A DNA stretch of 64,000 bases from Mucilaginibacter glaciei (GTDB lineage Bacteria > Bacteroidota > Bacteroidia > Sphingobacteriales > Sphingobacteriaceae): assembly GCF_014773245.1 (NCBI RefSeq), contig NZ_JACWMX010000010.1:1-64000 (forward strand). Reading direction: 5' to 3'. This document shows, one piece after another, positions 8,294 through 17,368 of the stretch; position 1 is the stretch's first letter; every line of letters begins with the position of its first letter. Made by a program: the position numbers and the translations under genes. The notes under the pieces are model-generated. The model ran no database searches, was not told the DNA's origin, and saw nothing but the letters and a program-made list of their open reading frames with translations.

Positions 8294-9199
8294 ATGTTCA
8301 TCGCAATTATTGGGGTCATTTTGCTTGTTGTAGGCGGAATGGTTAAACGTTCACCTGAGCCGGCAAGCCGCTTTGGCGGTACAATACGTATTATTGGGGT
8401 TGTTGTTATTGTTTTGGGGCTGCTATTCTCCATGTTTAAAGTGATAGAGCCCGGTAAAGTTGGTGTGCAGGTACTATTTGGCAAGGTGCAGGATGATGTT
8501 TTGGAAAGCGGCCTGCATGTGGTCAATCCGTTGGTTGATGTAACCACATTTAGCATCCAAACGCAAAATTATACCATGAGCGCCGTACATAGCGAAGGCG
8601 AAGTACAGGGTGATGACGCGATCAGGGTGTTATCATCAGATGGTTTGGAGGTGATGGTAGATCTTTCGGTTCTTTACAAAGTAGATGCCGCAAAAGCTCC
8701 ATATATTCTGCAAAACATCGGTTTGGACTATACCGATAAGATCGTCCGTACGGTATCAAGAACTGCTATCAGAGATAACGCGGTGAATTATGCAGCGGTT
8801 GATCTGTACTCTACCAAACGACAGGAATTTCAGGAGAAGATTAACAAGACCATTGCTTTAAGTTTTGCAAAACGTGGCTTGGAGCTGCAGCAGATCCTGG
8901 TGCGGAATATTTCGCTCCCGGCATCAGTTCGGGCGAGTATCGAATCAAAGATCAATGCCGAACAGGAAGCACAGAAAATGCAGTTCGTGTTACAAAAGGA
9001 ACGCCAGGAAGCCGACCGTAAAAGGGTAGAGGCGCAGGGTATTGCCGATTATCAAAAGATCTTATCTACCGGCTTATCTGATAAGCAATTGCAGTACGAA
9101 ACCATTAAAGCACAAAAGGAAATAGCCCTGTCGCCAAATGCTAAAGTGATCATCATTGGCAATGGTAAAGGCAACCCCATCATGCTGAGTGATAAGTAA
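8294..9199 (+). CDS. prohibitin/SPFH (band 7) family membrane protein
   Basis: A 301-aa protein with two N-terminal hydrophobic segments (about 2-18 and 29-47) followed by an SPFH/band-7 domain (about 50-225) and a helical coiled-coil tail rich in Glu/Gln/Lys. The stretches VQVLFGKV and RDNAVNYAAVDLYSTKRQE are typical of prohibitin-like members. Such proteins assemble into ring- or cage-like membrane scaffolds, often around FtsH-type proteases; nothing here identifies the partner. A strong hairpin follows the stop. Confidence 0.85.
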   Translation: MFIAIIGVILLVVGGMVKRSPEPASRFGGTIRIIGVVVIVLGLLFSMFKVIEPGKVGVQVLFGKVQDDVLESGLHVVNPLVDVTTFSIQTQNYTMSAVHSEGEVQGDDAIRVLSSDGLEVMVDLSVLYKVDAAKAPYILQNIGLDYTDKIVRTVSRTAIRDNAVNYAAVDLYSTKRQEFQEKINKTIALSFAKRGLELQQILVRNISLPASVRASIESKINAEQEAQKMQFVLQKERQEADRKRVEAQGIADYQKILSTGLSDKQLQYETIKAQKEIALSPNAKVIIIGNGKGNPIMLSDK

Positions 9200-9214
9200 G
9201 CGTCTGTTTTTATA

Positions 9215-9248
9215 AACGGCGGGCAAACAATTAGCCCGCTGTTTTTGT
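9215..9248 (+). terminator. rho-independent terminator after the SPFH gene
   Basis: Arms AACGGCGGGC (9215-9224) and GCCCGCTGTT (9234-9243) form a 10-bp stem with one G-T wobble and a 9-nt loop. TTTTTGT follows. Confidence 0.8.
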
Positions 9249-9295
9249 ATATGCAATACCCTTAGCGCTGCATCACAGTAAAACTTCCTTACGGC

Positions 9296-10309
9296 TTGCC
9301 TTCGCTTTTTAGTAATATTGCACAAAATTTAGAATTGACAGCTGCAGCCAAAAAAATATTCTCCTACCTGCTTAAGGCGGCTATACTTATTTTAGCGTTC
9401 GCTTTCATTTATCATCAGTTTCTAAACAAGAACCAAAACCTGCACCAGTTTGAGGTTTTAATTAGCCGTATTAGCGGCAACCAGGTAATCATCACCCTAT
9501 CCGTAGTGATACTTTTAATGGGCGTTAACTGGCTGCTGGAGAGTTTAAAGTGGCAGTACTTATCGCGCAGGCTTGCAAACATTTCTGTTTGGGAAGCCAT
9601 CGAGGCGGTATTTTGCGGCTTAACATGGGCCATTTTTACCCCCAACCGCGTGGGGGAATACGGCGGCCGGGTTATGTTTTTGCCAAACCGTAAGCGCGTA
9701 CACGGCGTTTTTGCCATGGCGGTGGGTTCTTTCGCACAAAATGTGATCACCAATTTAACGGGGCTTCTGGCCACCGTTTGGTTTTTATACTACTTCAGCA
9801 TTGTAAATAATTGGATCGTGTTAGGCATAGCGGTGCTTTCGTTCTTCTTCCTGCTACTGCTAATGGTATTTTACTTCAATATCAAATGGCTGGTAGGGTT
9901 ACTCAACCGCGTCAAATTTCTTCGAAAATACCACCGGTTCTTCGATATTATGGGGCGGTATAATTTTAAAGAACTGCTGGTGGTTATAGGCTACAGCCTG
10001 GCCCGGTTCTTTGTATTTACGTTTCAGTATTACCTGGTTATTCATCTTTTACTGCCCGATATTCATGCCGTGGAAATGATCATAACGGTTGTTGTTTTCA
10101 TTTTCATCCAATCTGCCCTGCCCTCATTAGATCTGCTGGATATCGGCGTACGCAGTTTTACTGCCGCCCACTTATTTTTGTATATAACCAACCAGCAAAT
10201 AGCTATCATTGCAGCCGTATCGGCCATATGGCTTATCAACTTAATTATCCCTGCTATACTGGGTTCTGTATTCGTTTTAAAACTCAAATTCTTTGATCGC
10301 ACTGCATAG
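9296..10309 (+). CDS. lysylphosphatidylglycerol-synthase-like / UPF0104 multi-pass membrane protein
   Basis: A 337-aa integral membrane protein with about eight hydrophobic segments, resembling the flippase/LPG-synthase transmembrane family (AglD/YbhN-like). The conserved F-x-P-N-R-V-G-E-Y-G-G-R stretch lies near 118-129. The start is unsure: TTG at 9296 is the longest option, and an in-frame TTG at 9335 would still keep the first helix; no ATG is available nearby. It overlaps the following glycosyltransferase by 17 nt, so the two are translationally linked and probably act together on a lipid-linked or surface glycan. Confidence 0.75.
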   Translation: MPSLFSNIAQNLELTAAAKKIFSYLLKAAILILAFAFIYHQFLNKNQNLHQFEVLISRISGNQVIITLSVVILLMGVNWLLESLKWQYLSRRLANISVWEAIEAVFCGLTWAIFTPNRVGEYGGRVMFLPNRKRVHGVFAMAVGSFAQNVITNLTGLLATVWFLYYFSIVNNWIVLGIAVLSFFFLLLLMVFYFNIKWLVGLLNRVKFLRKYHRFFDIMGRYNFKELLVVIGYSLARFFVFTFQYYLVIHLLLPDIHAVEMIITVVVFIFIQSALPSLDLLDIGVRSFTAAHLFLYITNQQIAIIAAVSAIWLINLIIPAILGSVFVLKLKFFDRTA

Positions 10310-11423
10310 TATCCTTTCATTATTGTTAACCGGCTTGTACTTGCTGGTTGTAGTTTACCTGATCAAAGGCTGGGCGGCATTAAAGCAGCCCGCTATAACG
10401 GGCGCGCCGCTTACTACCAAAGTAACTATCCTGATTGCGGCACGTGACGAGGAAGAACGCATCCGTTATACTATTGAAGATATTATTGCGCAGGACTATC
10501 CCCGGCACCTGACCGAGGTGATCATTGTAGACGACCACAGTACAGATAATACCGCAGATATTATACGCAGTTACGCGGCTGATGGGATTACCCTGATTCA
10601 GTTACAGGCCGACTGGCCATTAAATTCTTACAAGAAAAAAGCAATTGCCGAAGCTATCGAACGGTCGGGAGGCGATTTAATGGTAGCCACCGATGCAGAT
10701 TGCCGCATGGGCCCAAAATGGTTATCGTCAATAGTAGCTTATTACGAAACGAATGATAAGGTAATGATCTCGTCGCCGGTTACTTATTTTGAAGAACGGT
10801 CGTTATTTGAGCGGCTGCAAACACTTGAGTTTTCTTACCTGATTGGTATTGGCGCAGCATTTATCGGCAACGGGAGGGCATCCACCTGTAATGGCGCTAA
10901 CCTGGCTTACCGCAAAGATGTATTTTATGAGGTAGGTGGCTTTAAGGGTATTGACGATCTGGCATCAGGTGATGATGAGTTACTATTGCAAAAGGTGGCA
11001 GTGGTATACCCGCACCGGATCGGTTTTTTTAAAAACCAGGATGCCGTTGTTTACACCCATGCCAAGCATACTTTGCAGGAGTTTTTACAGCAACGGCGCA
11101 GGTGGGCATCGAAATCTACCCGGTATAAGGATAAGAAAATAGTGGCGCTGGCGGTTTGTATCTGGCTGTTCAACCTTTCGCTCATTGCTAATGCCTTGTT
11201 ATCATTTTATGACAGTTCCTTTTTTAGACTCTTCCTGGTGCAATTCCTACTTAAGTTTTTATTTGAGGCGGTGTTCCTGATCCCTATAACCGGTTTCTTT
11301 AAGCGGGCCGGATTGGTAGGCCTGTTGATCATACTTGCTCCTATCCATATTGTGTATTTTGTGTATGTGGGGCTAATTGGCAACACCAGCAAGTACTCGT
11401 GGAAAGGCCGCACCGTTAGATAA
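10293..11423 (+). CDS. membrane-associated family 2 glycosyltransferase
   Basis: A 376-aa GT2 enzyme: N-terminal helix (about 3-25), GT-A fold with VDDHS at 79-83, DADC (metal/sugar-nucleotide DxD) at 134-137, the acceptor-site GDDE near 226-229, and QRRRW at 267-271 (the QxxRW motif of processive enzymes). Three C-terminal membrane helices follow. The start is a TTG inside the preceding gene; no ATG gives a complete GT2 domain. Coupling to the upstream LPG-synthase-like protein suggests export or assembly of a lipid-linked sugar. The product is not identifiable. Confidence 0.8.
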   Translation: MIALHSILSLLLTGLYLLVVVYLIKGWAALKQPAITGAPLTTKVTILIAARDEEERIRYTIEDIIAQDYPRHLTEVIIVDDHSTDNTADIIRSYAADGITLIQLQADWPLNSYKKKAIAEAIERSGGDLMVATDADCRMGPKWLSSIVAYYETNDKVMISSPVTYFEERSLFERLQTLEFSYLIGIGAAFIGNGRASTCNGANLAYRKDVFYEVGGFKGIDDLASGDDELLLQKVAVVYPHRIGFFKNQDAVVYTHAKHTLQEFLQQRRRWASKSTRYKDKKIVALAVCIWLFNLSLIANALLSFYDSSFFRLFLVQFLLKFLFEAVFLIPITGFFKRAGLVGLLIILAPIHIVYFVYVGLIGNTSKYSWKGRTVR

Positions 11424-11513
11424 TTTCATTATTACTTCTCTCAGCTATAAAATACACACAACCGTATCTGTTTAAAAATAATTATTCGTTATTTTAGGCT
11501 GCCCACAAAAACA

Positions 11514-12752
11514 ATGCAAAATAATACGACTGGTTCTGGTGAAGAAGAATTGATAAGGCTGCTGCTAAAGCGTCAGTCGGAATTGAACTCCTTATTAGAA
11601 ATAACACGTGCTATTAATAAAAATACGGCCACACCTGTTTTAATACAGATGCTGGAGGTAATTATGCGTAATTATTTGCAGGTGGGCAAATTCCGTTTCC
11701 TGATAGAGAAGGACAATTTTTACAGTTGCATATCTAAATACGGCGGGGCCATAGAAAGCCCGGCGGTACTTAATGGTACCTGGACGCATTTAAGCAAGAT
11801 CAAATCGCCCGAGCCGCTATCGGGGCATCCCGATACAATTTTAGCCGGGTACGATTATTTTATCCCAATTTATCACAAAAACAGCGCGCTGGCTTTCGCC
11901 CTTATCGGCGATTTTAAAACCAGCGGCGATATGCTGAGTAACGACCTAACGTTTATTCAAACATTGATCAATGTAATTGTGGTGGCACTGGAGAATAAGA
12001 AACTTTTCAGAGAAAGGATCCAGGCCGAGCGTTTTAAACGGGAGATGGAACTGGCTGTAGAAGTACAAAATATGCTGGTGCCGTTAAAGATCCATAAAGA
12101 ACCCGGTGTAGAGGTAGGATCAAAATATCTGCCGCATCAAAACATAGGGGGCGATTATTTCGACTTTTTCCGCCTGAACGAGAACGAGTTTATGTGGTGC
12201 ATTGCCGATGTGTCGGGCAAGGGGATCTCGGCAGCGTTGCTGATGGCTAATTTCCAGGCAAGCCTGCAGGGGTTGGCCGCGATTGAAGACGACCTGACCA
12301 CTATAGTTGAGCGCCTTAACCGCATTGTGATTAATAATACTAAGGGAGAGCGTTTCATTACCCTTTTCCTGGCGCGCTTTAATCAAAAAACCCGCAAGCT
12401 TAATTATATCAACGCCGGGCACAACCCAACAATTTTATACAGCGAAGGCGAGGCGATACCACTAAAACTGGGTACGACGATGATAGGCGCGTTTGACGAG
12501 CTGCCCTTTTTAAATGAAGGTGAGTTGGATATTGAGCCTAACAGCATGTTTTTTAATTATACCGACGGTTTGATGGATCACGAATTGCAGAACTACAAGG
12601 CGTGGAGCGAAGAAAAGCTGCTTGAATTTGTAATAACCAATGGCGAAATGAAACCCGACGACTTTAACGATGCTATGATGAACCACATTAACACCGTGAT
12701 AAAAGGCAAGCCCATTGATGACATTACCTTGTTGACATTGAGGATCTCGTGA
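11514..12752 (+). CDS. PP2C-type (SpoIIE/RsbU) serine phosphatase with GAF-like sensor
   Basis: A 412-aa cytoplasmic protein: N-terminal GAF-like sensor (about 25-160), a short helical linker (about 163-195), then a SpoIIE/PP2C phosphatase domain with GGDYFD near 215-220, ADVSGKG near 230-236, and NAGHNP near 303-308. These Asp/Gly motifs are the metal-binding positions of RsbU-type phosphatases, which usually dephosphorylate an anti-sigma-factor antagonist. No antagonist or anti-sigma kinase gene is adjacent, so the target is unknown. Confidence 0.82.
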   Translation: MQNNTTGSGEEELIRLLLKRQSELNSLLEITRAINKNTATPVLIQMLEVIMRNYLQVGKFRFLIEKDNFYSCISKYGGAIESPAVLNGTWTHLSKIKSPEPLSGHPDTILAGYDYFIPIYHKNSALAFALIGDFKTSGDMLSNDLTFIQTLINVIVVALENKKLFRERIQAERFKREMELAVEVQNMLVPLKIHKEPGVEVGSKYLPHQNIGGDYFDFFRLNENEFMWCIADVSGKGISAALLMANFQASLQGLAAIEDDLTTIVERLNRIVINNTKGERFITLFLARFNQKTRKLNYINAGHNPTILYSEGEAIPLKLGTTMIGAFDELPFLNEGELDIEPNSMFFNYTDGLMDHELQNYKAWSEEKLLEFVITNGEMKPDDFNDAMMNHINTVIKGKPIDDITLLTLRIS

Positions 12753-12813
12753 AGGTTTACCAGGCGTAATTGCCTTAACCATCTGCTGCACCGACCCGGG
12801 TTCGGTCGCGAGT

Positions 12814-12914
12814 ACTGACAAGAAAATGTCAGAACCCTGTTTCTGATTGTCCTGATAATGAGGTGTTCACGTTTGTTCACGGTGTTCATGATGTTCATGA
12901 TGTTCACGTGAACA
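12814..12914. repeat. dispersed GTTCAY-repeat element, copy A
   Basis: A ~100-bp non-coding element between convergent genes: a 7/6-nt hairpin ACTGACA (12814-12820) / TGTCAG (12827-12832), a spacer containing CCTGATAATGAGG, then five GTTCA(C/T) units starting at 12865, 12875, 12884, 12893 and 12902 (9-10 nt period), the last being part of the palindrome TGTTCACGTGAACA (12901-12914). The same parts in the same order occur in reverse orientation at 24247-24349. No family name is known to me. Confidence 0.6.
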
Positions 12915-12943
12915 CGCAAACGCTATATTTCCTTCCAAATTGA

Positions 12944-14362
12944 CTATCCAAACAGTAACCCAAAAACTTCTTCTATCCGGCCAACGGGTATCACATTGAT
13001 AGTATAGCGCGACAGGTCCAGCCGTTTTTTATCTTTTGCGGCAGTCGGCATATTATACTTAGAGATAAAGATCTGTTCAAAACCCAGCTTTTGTGCTTCG
13101 GCTATCCGCTGTTCTACCCGGTTTACCGCCCGGATCTCGCCCGATAAACCGATCTCGCCTGCAAAACAGGTTTTAAAAGGAATCGGGATATCTTCATGCG
13201 AGGAAATGATGGCCGCCGCAAGGCCCAGGTCGATAGCCGGATCTTCCACCCGGATGCCGCCAGTAATATTCAGGAACACATCTTTTGCACCTAACTTAAA
13301 ACCACAGCGCTTTTCCAAAACGGCCAACAGCATACTCATCCGCTTGGTGTCAAAACCTGTTGCGGTACGCTGTGGCGTGCCATAAGCTGATGTGCTCACC
13401 AATGCCTGGGTTTCGATCAGCATAGGCCTCATGCCTTCTAAGGTGGCAGATATGGTGATGCCGCTCAAGGGCTCATCGCGCTGGGAGAGTAAGATCTCTG
13501 ATGGATTAGACACCTCGCGTAACCCCTCGCCCAGCATTTCATAGATCCCCAGCTCGGATGCCGAGCCAAAACGGTTTTTTATAGTACGCAAAATGCGGTA
13601 CACATGGTGTCGGTCGCCTTCAAATTGCAGTACCGTATCTACCATGTGCTCTAATATCTTTGGGCCGGCAATCATGCCATCCTTAGTAATATGGCCTATC
13701 AAAAATACCGGGGTCGAGCTTTCTTTGGCAAAACGCAAAAGTTCGGCCGTACATTCCCGCACTTGTGATACACTGCCCGGGGTTGATTCGATATGTGCCG
13801 AGTGAAGGGTTTGGATAGAATCTACAACCACCAGATCGGGTTCCAGTTCTTCTATCTGCTTAAAGATATTTTGGGTAGAAGTTTCGGTCAGTATAAAACA
13901 ACCCTCACCTATTGCCTTACCTGCAGCGGGCTGAGGGGCCAGGCGTTCCGCCCGCATTTTTATCTGTTTATCGCTTTCCTCGCCCGATACGTACAACACT
14001 TTGATGTTAGGCATGTTCAGTGCCAGTTGCAGCATCAGGGTAGATTTACCTATCCCCGGCTCGCCGCCAATCAATACTAAAGATCCCGCTACGATACCGC
14101 CGCCCAATACCCGGTTAAACTCTTTGTCAGGCGTTAACAGGCGGTGCTCTTCACTAAAAGTTATATCTGTTACTTGCACGGGCTTATTGGCGCGTTGTGT
14201 AGGTGAAGGGCTGGCTTTCCAGTTTGGAACGGACGCGTTGGGTTTTTCTAAAATCTCTTCTACAAAAGTATTCCATTGCTGGCAGCTGGGGCATTTGCCC
14301 AACCATTTAGCCGATTCGAAGCCACAGCTCTGGCAGAAGTACGCGATCTTAGTTTTAGCCAT
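12944..14362 (-). CDS. radA: DNA repair protein RadA
   Basis: A 472-aa RadA/Sms. The N-terminal C4 zinc finger has Cys10, 13, 24 and 27; Walker A GEPGIGKST is at 100-108; Walker B ends in VVVDS at about 178-182; the RadA-specific KNRFG motif is at 262-266; and a Lon-protease-like domain fills the C-terminus. RadA is a DNA-dependent ATPase that drives branch migration of recombination intermediates together with RecA. Length and domain order are standard. The gene is convergent with the SpoIIE phosphatase gene and divergent from the CBM9 gene. Confidence 0.95.
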   Translation of the reverse strand: MAKTKIAYFCQSCGFESAKWLGKCPSCQQWNTFVEEILEKPNASVPNWKASPSPTQRANKPVQVTDITFSEEHRLLTPDKEFNRVLGGGIVAGSLVLIGGEPGIGKSTLMLQLALNMPNIKVLYVSGEESDKQIKMRAERLAPQPAAGKAIGEGCFILTETSTQNIFKQIEELEPDLVVVDSIQTLHSAHIESTPGSVSQVRECTAELLRFAKESSTPVFLIGHITKDGMIAGPKILEHMVDTVLQFEGDRHHVYRILRTIKNRFGSASELGIYEMLGEGLREVSNPSEILLSQRDEPLSGITISATLEGMRPMLIETQALVSTSAYGTPQRTATGFDTKRMSMLLAVLEKRCGFKLGAKDVFLNITGGIRVEDPAIDLGLAAAIISSHEDIPIPFKTCFAGEIGLSGEIRAVNRVEQRIAEAQKLGFEQIFISKYNMPTAAKDKKRLDLSRYTINVIPVGRIEEVFGLLFG

Positions 14363-14531
14363 TGTTTTAATGTGCAGATCGCCAAAGCTAATTATTTAGC
14401 AGATAAAATGCTAATAATATTAGGATTTATTGCATTGTTTGATAAAGGAATTAAATATCAATTCCTGAACTAATTCTTGCCAAAAAAATAACAAACTCTC
14501 CATTTGATGATGTGATTATTATCTTTAGTAC

Positions 14532-15644
14532 ATGTTTATTAAAAATCGCCTGCTTTTAATCGCGCTTTGGGGAGTTACCCAGCAATCTTTGGCACAGGAT
14601 GCGTTTAAGGCAATACCTTATCTTTTTACGCAGCCCAAAAACTATACGGTTACTTACACCGGCCAATCCCCTAAAATTGATGGTAACATAAATGATGTCG
14701 TTTGGCAACAAGCCGCCTGGACGGATAGTTTTGTTGATATTGAAGGCGACTTAAAACCAAAGCCCAACTTAAATACGCGATTAAAAATGCTTTGGAACGA
14801 TAGCTGCCTTTTTATAGCCGTACAAATGCAGGAGCCGCACCTGTGGGCAAACCTAACCAAACATGATCAGATCATTTTTAATGATAACGACTTTGAGATT
14901 TTTATAGACCCTGATAACGATGCCCGCGAATATTTTGAAATAGAGGTAAATCAACGAAATAAAATCTTCGACCTTTTCCTGCCAAAGCCCTACCGTGACC
15001 GGGGCGACGCACTGATTAGCTGGGATGCACCAGGGATGCAATCAGCCGTTCAATTACAGGGAACTTTAAATAATCCAAAAGATACAGATACGGGTTGGAC
15101 AGCGGAATTTAAAATCCCTTTTAGTGCCATAAAAATGGGTTTTGGCAAGGGCGCGCCTGCCGAAGGTGCAATATGGCGCATCAACTTCTCGCGGGTTGAA
15201 TGGGATACGCAGATCAAAAATGGCAAGTACGTTAAATTAAAAGATGCCAAAGGTAAAAACCTGCCCGAGCGCAATTGGGTATGGTCGCCGCAGGGTATTA
15301 TCAATATGCACGCGCCGGAGCGCTGGGGGTACTTGCAATTCAGCAAAAAATCGGCTGTGGATAAAGATGCGTTTCAAATCCCTTACACAGATATGCAGAG
15401 GAAATATTTATGGCTGATCTATTACAACCAGCAAAAGTATTATCGGCAAAACCAAGTTTACACAGCCAACCTGAGCGAGCTGGGCTTGTCGTCGCCAAAA
15501 GTTGACGTAAGTGGAGTGGCCAACACGCTATCAGTTACAGCATCTTCATATCAATTTTCGGCCGCAATTGGCGATGGGAAAACAGATGTCCTGACGATAA
15601 ATAATGACGGATTAATCCGCGCCAATAAGCTGGCCGTAAAATAA
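14532..15644 (+). CDS. secreted carbohydrate-binding family 9-like protein
   Basis: A 370-aa exported protein: signal peptide about 1-22 (ending LAQ), then a CBM9-like beta-sandwich (about 40-240) with PKIDGNINDVVW near 47-58 and NDNDFEIFIDPDND near 116-129, as in the many Bacteroidota CBM9-like proteins. The last ~110 residues have no recognised domain. Binding of glycans at the cell surface or in the periplasm is the family expectation; no hydrolase is adjacent. Confidence 0.8.
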   Translation: MFIKNRLLLIALWGVTQQSLAQDAFKAIPYLFTQPKNYTVTYTGQSPKIDGNINDVVWQQAAWTDSFVDIEGDLKPKPNLNTRLKMLWNDSCLFIAVQMQEPHLWANLTKHDQIIFNDNDFEIFIDPDNDAREYFEIEVNQRNKIFDLFLPKPYRDRGDALISWDAPGMQSAVQLQGTLNNPKDTDTGWTAEFKIPFSAIKMGFGKGAPAEGAIWRINFSRVEWDTQIKNGKYVKLKDAKGKNLPERNWVWSPQGIINMHAPERWGYLQFSKKSAVDKDAFQIPYTDMQRKYLWLIYYNQQKYYRQNQVYTANLSELGLSSPKVDVSGVANTLSVTASSYQFSAAIGDGKTDVLTINNDGLIRANKLAVK

Positions 15645-15646
15645 AA

Positions 15647-15677
15647 AGAGCAGATGCTATCTGATAGCACCTGCTCT
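15647..15677 (-). terminator. rho-independent terminator of the RNase G operon
   Basis: A 14-nt stem with one mismatch (15647-15660 / 15664-15677) and a 3-nt loop. Reading leftward it is followed by CTTTTTATTTTAC, a U-rich tail, so it ends the leftward rng transcript; it may also serve the CBM9 gene from the other side. Confidence 0.75.
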
Positions 15678-15710
15678 TCCGTTCATCGCATCGCGTAATG
15701 CGCTACTATC

Positions 15711-17261
15711 TTAAAGCTTTATTTCTTCTCCTTTTGCCGACAAGAAATGGAACTCGGTAATCTGATAAGCAGGGTTGCTTATCACCTTTATCCATTGACT
15801 GTACTTTACAAACCATTTCATCTGGCGGTTATAAATGCCTTTCTTAATGTATGCCTCGATGTAAGGGTGCACACATAGTGAAATGCCTTTCTCGTTCTGC
15901 TCGTCTAAAATGTAATTGAAGTTGTTTTCAATATCGTCTAAAAGCAAAATGGTTGGCCTGATGGTGCCTGTACCATTACAGGCGGGGCAAACCTCGCTGG
16001 TAATGATATTCATTTCGGGCCTTACGCGCTGGCGGGTAATTTGGATCAACCCGAATTTACTTGGCGGCAAAATGGTGTGCTTAGCACGGTCATCGGCCAT
16101 TTGGGCCTTCAGGTAGTCAAACAGCTCTTTACGGTTAGTTGGTTTGTGCATGTCGATAAAATCGACCACAACAATACCGCCCATATCGCGCAAACGCAGC
16201 TGGCGGGCAATTTCTTTAGCCGCCTCCTTGTTTACCTGGTAAGCATTCTCTTCCTGGTTTTCTTTATTGGCTGTACGGTTACCGCTGTTTACGTCAATAA
16301 CGTGCAGGGCTTCTGTATGCTCAATAACCAGGTAGGCGCCACCGGCTAAATTTACTGTTTTACCAAAGGTATTCTTGATCTGCTTATCTACACCGTGGTG
16401 CTCAAAAATGGGCTCCTTGTGTTTATGCAGCCGAACGATCCCTTCCAGATCTGGCGATATCTCATGGATATAAGAACGTACCTCTTCATACATACTCTGC
16501 TCATTCACATAAATATGCTGGAAATCGGGGTTCAAAATATCCCTCAGGATAGTTGACGTACGGCCTATTTCCCCTAAAACCTTTTTAGCCGGCTCAACCG
16601 CTGGCAATTTGGTTATAAAGGTTTCCCATTTCGATATCAGGTCCAACAGATCCTTTTGCAACTCTTGCACACCCTTACCTTCAGATACGGTACGTATAAT
16701 TACGCCGAAATGTTTAGGCTTAATGCTCTCAACCACCTTACGCAGGCGGTTACGCTCTGTATTGCTCTTGATTTTTTTGGAGATGGATATCACCTCAGAA
16801 AAAGGTACAAGCACAACATACCGGCCTGCTATTGACAGGTCTGAACTTAAACGCGGGCCCTTTGTTGAAATAGGCTCCTTGGCAATTTGTACGGGTATAA
16901 GCTGGCCTTTCGCTAAAATATCAGAGATCTTTCCCCCTTTATTTATATCGGCTTCCAGCTTAAAGTTATCTAAAAGCTTTGATTGGTATCCCCCGCTACG
17001 TACCTGTTTGGTAAGCTTAAGCAGGCTTTGTACCTGCGGCCCCAAATCAAGATAATGCAAAAAGGCGTCCTTCTCGTAACCTACATCCACAAAAGCAGCA
17101 TTTAGGCTGGGCATTATCTTTTTGATACGGCCCAGGTAAATATCTCCAACTGTATAGTTGTTAGTGATTTGCTCTTTATGGAGTTCTACGAGTTGTTTGT
17201 CCTGTAATAATGCAATAGTAGCCCCATTGGCGGATGAATCGATAATTAATTCTTTTATCAA
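15711..17261 (-). CDS. rng: ribonuclease E/G (Rne/Rng family)
   Basis: A 516-aa endoribonuclease of RNase G size, lacking the long C-terminal scaffold of E. coli RNase E. An S1 RNA-binding domain (about 38-130) carries an insertion of ~35 residues; the catalytic metal site is visible as VIDVNSG (D323) and VVDFIDM (D367); the zinc-link CPACNGTG is at 425-432. It cleaves single-stranded RNA in rRNA maturation and mRNA decay. It is the last gene of a leftward cluster HU, TPR protein, tiny ribosomal protein, rng; the terminator at 17.33 kb lies between it and the tiny gene, so it may have its own promoter. Confidence 0.92.
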   Translation of the reverse strand: MIKELIIDSSANGATIALLQDKQLVELHKEQITNNYTVGDIYLGRIKKIMPSLNAAFVDVGYEKDAFLHYLDLGPQVQSLLKLTKQVRSGGYQSKLLDNFKLEADINKGGKISDILAKGQLIPVQIAKEPISTKGPRLSSDLSIAGRYVVLVPFSEVISISKKIKSNTERNRLRKVVESIKPKHFGVIIRTVSEGKGVQELQKDLLDLISKWETFITKLPAVEPAKKVLGEIGRTSTILRDILNPDFQHIYVNEQSMYEEVRSYIHEISPDLEGIVRLHKHKEPIFEHHGVDKQIKNTFGKTVNLAGGAYLVIEHTEALHVIDVNSGNRTANKENQEENAYQVNKEAAKEIARQLRLRDMGGIVVVDFIDMHKPTNRKELFDYLKAQMADDRAKHTILPPSKFGLIQITRQRVRPEMNIITSEVCPACNGTGTIRPTILLLDDIENNFNYILDEQNEKGISLCVHPYIEAYIKKGIYNRQMKWFVKYSQWIKVISNPAYQITEFHFLSAKGEEIKL

Positions 17262-17282
17262 TTGCTACTCCATTTCTTAAAC

Positions 17283-17299
17283 GGCGCAGTATTGCGCCG
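17283..17299. repeat. small GGCGCA hairpin in the rng leader
   Basis: GGCGCA and TGCGCC flank a 4-nt loop about 20 bp upstream of the rng start (leftward). If transcribed it would fold in the 5' leader, where RNase E/G mRNAs are often autoregulated. That role is only a guess. Confidence 0.35.
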
Positions 17300-17324
17300 C
17301 ATGTTACTACGTGGATTAAAAACA

Positions 17325-17350
17325 CACAAAAACCCCGGACAAGCCGGGGT
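17325..17350 (-). terminator. rho-independent terminator after the tiny ribosomal protein gene
   Basis: ACCCCGG (17332-17338) and CCGGGGT (17344-17350) form a GC-rich stem with a 5-nt loop. Leftward it is followed by TTTTGTGTG. It lies 19 nt past the stop of the 29-codon gene, and could act as a partial terminator before rng. Confidence 0.75.
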
Positions 17351-17368
17351 GATAAGCTGTATTATAGC

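Noticed and set aside
12510..12919. overlapping - strand frames across element A
   Set aside because: They run antisense through the phosphatase gene into the GTTCAY repeats; the periodic repeat is 9 nt, which keeps frames open by chance.
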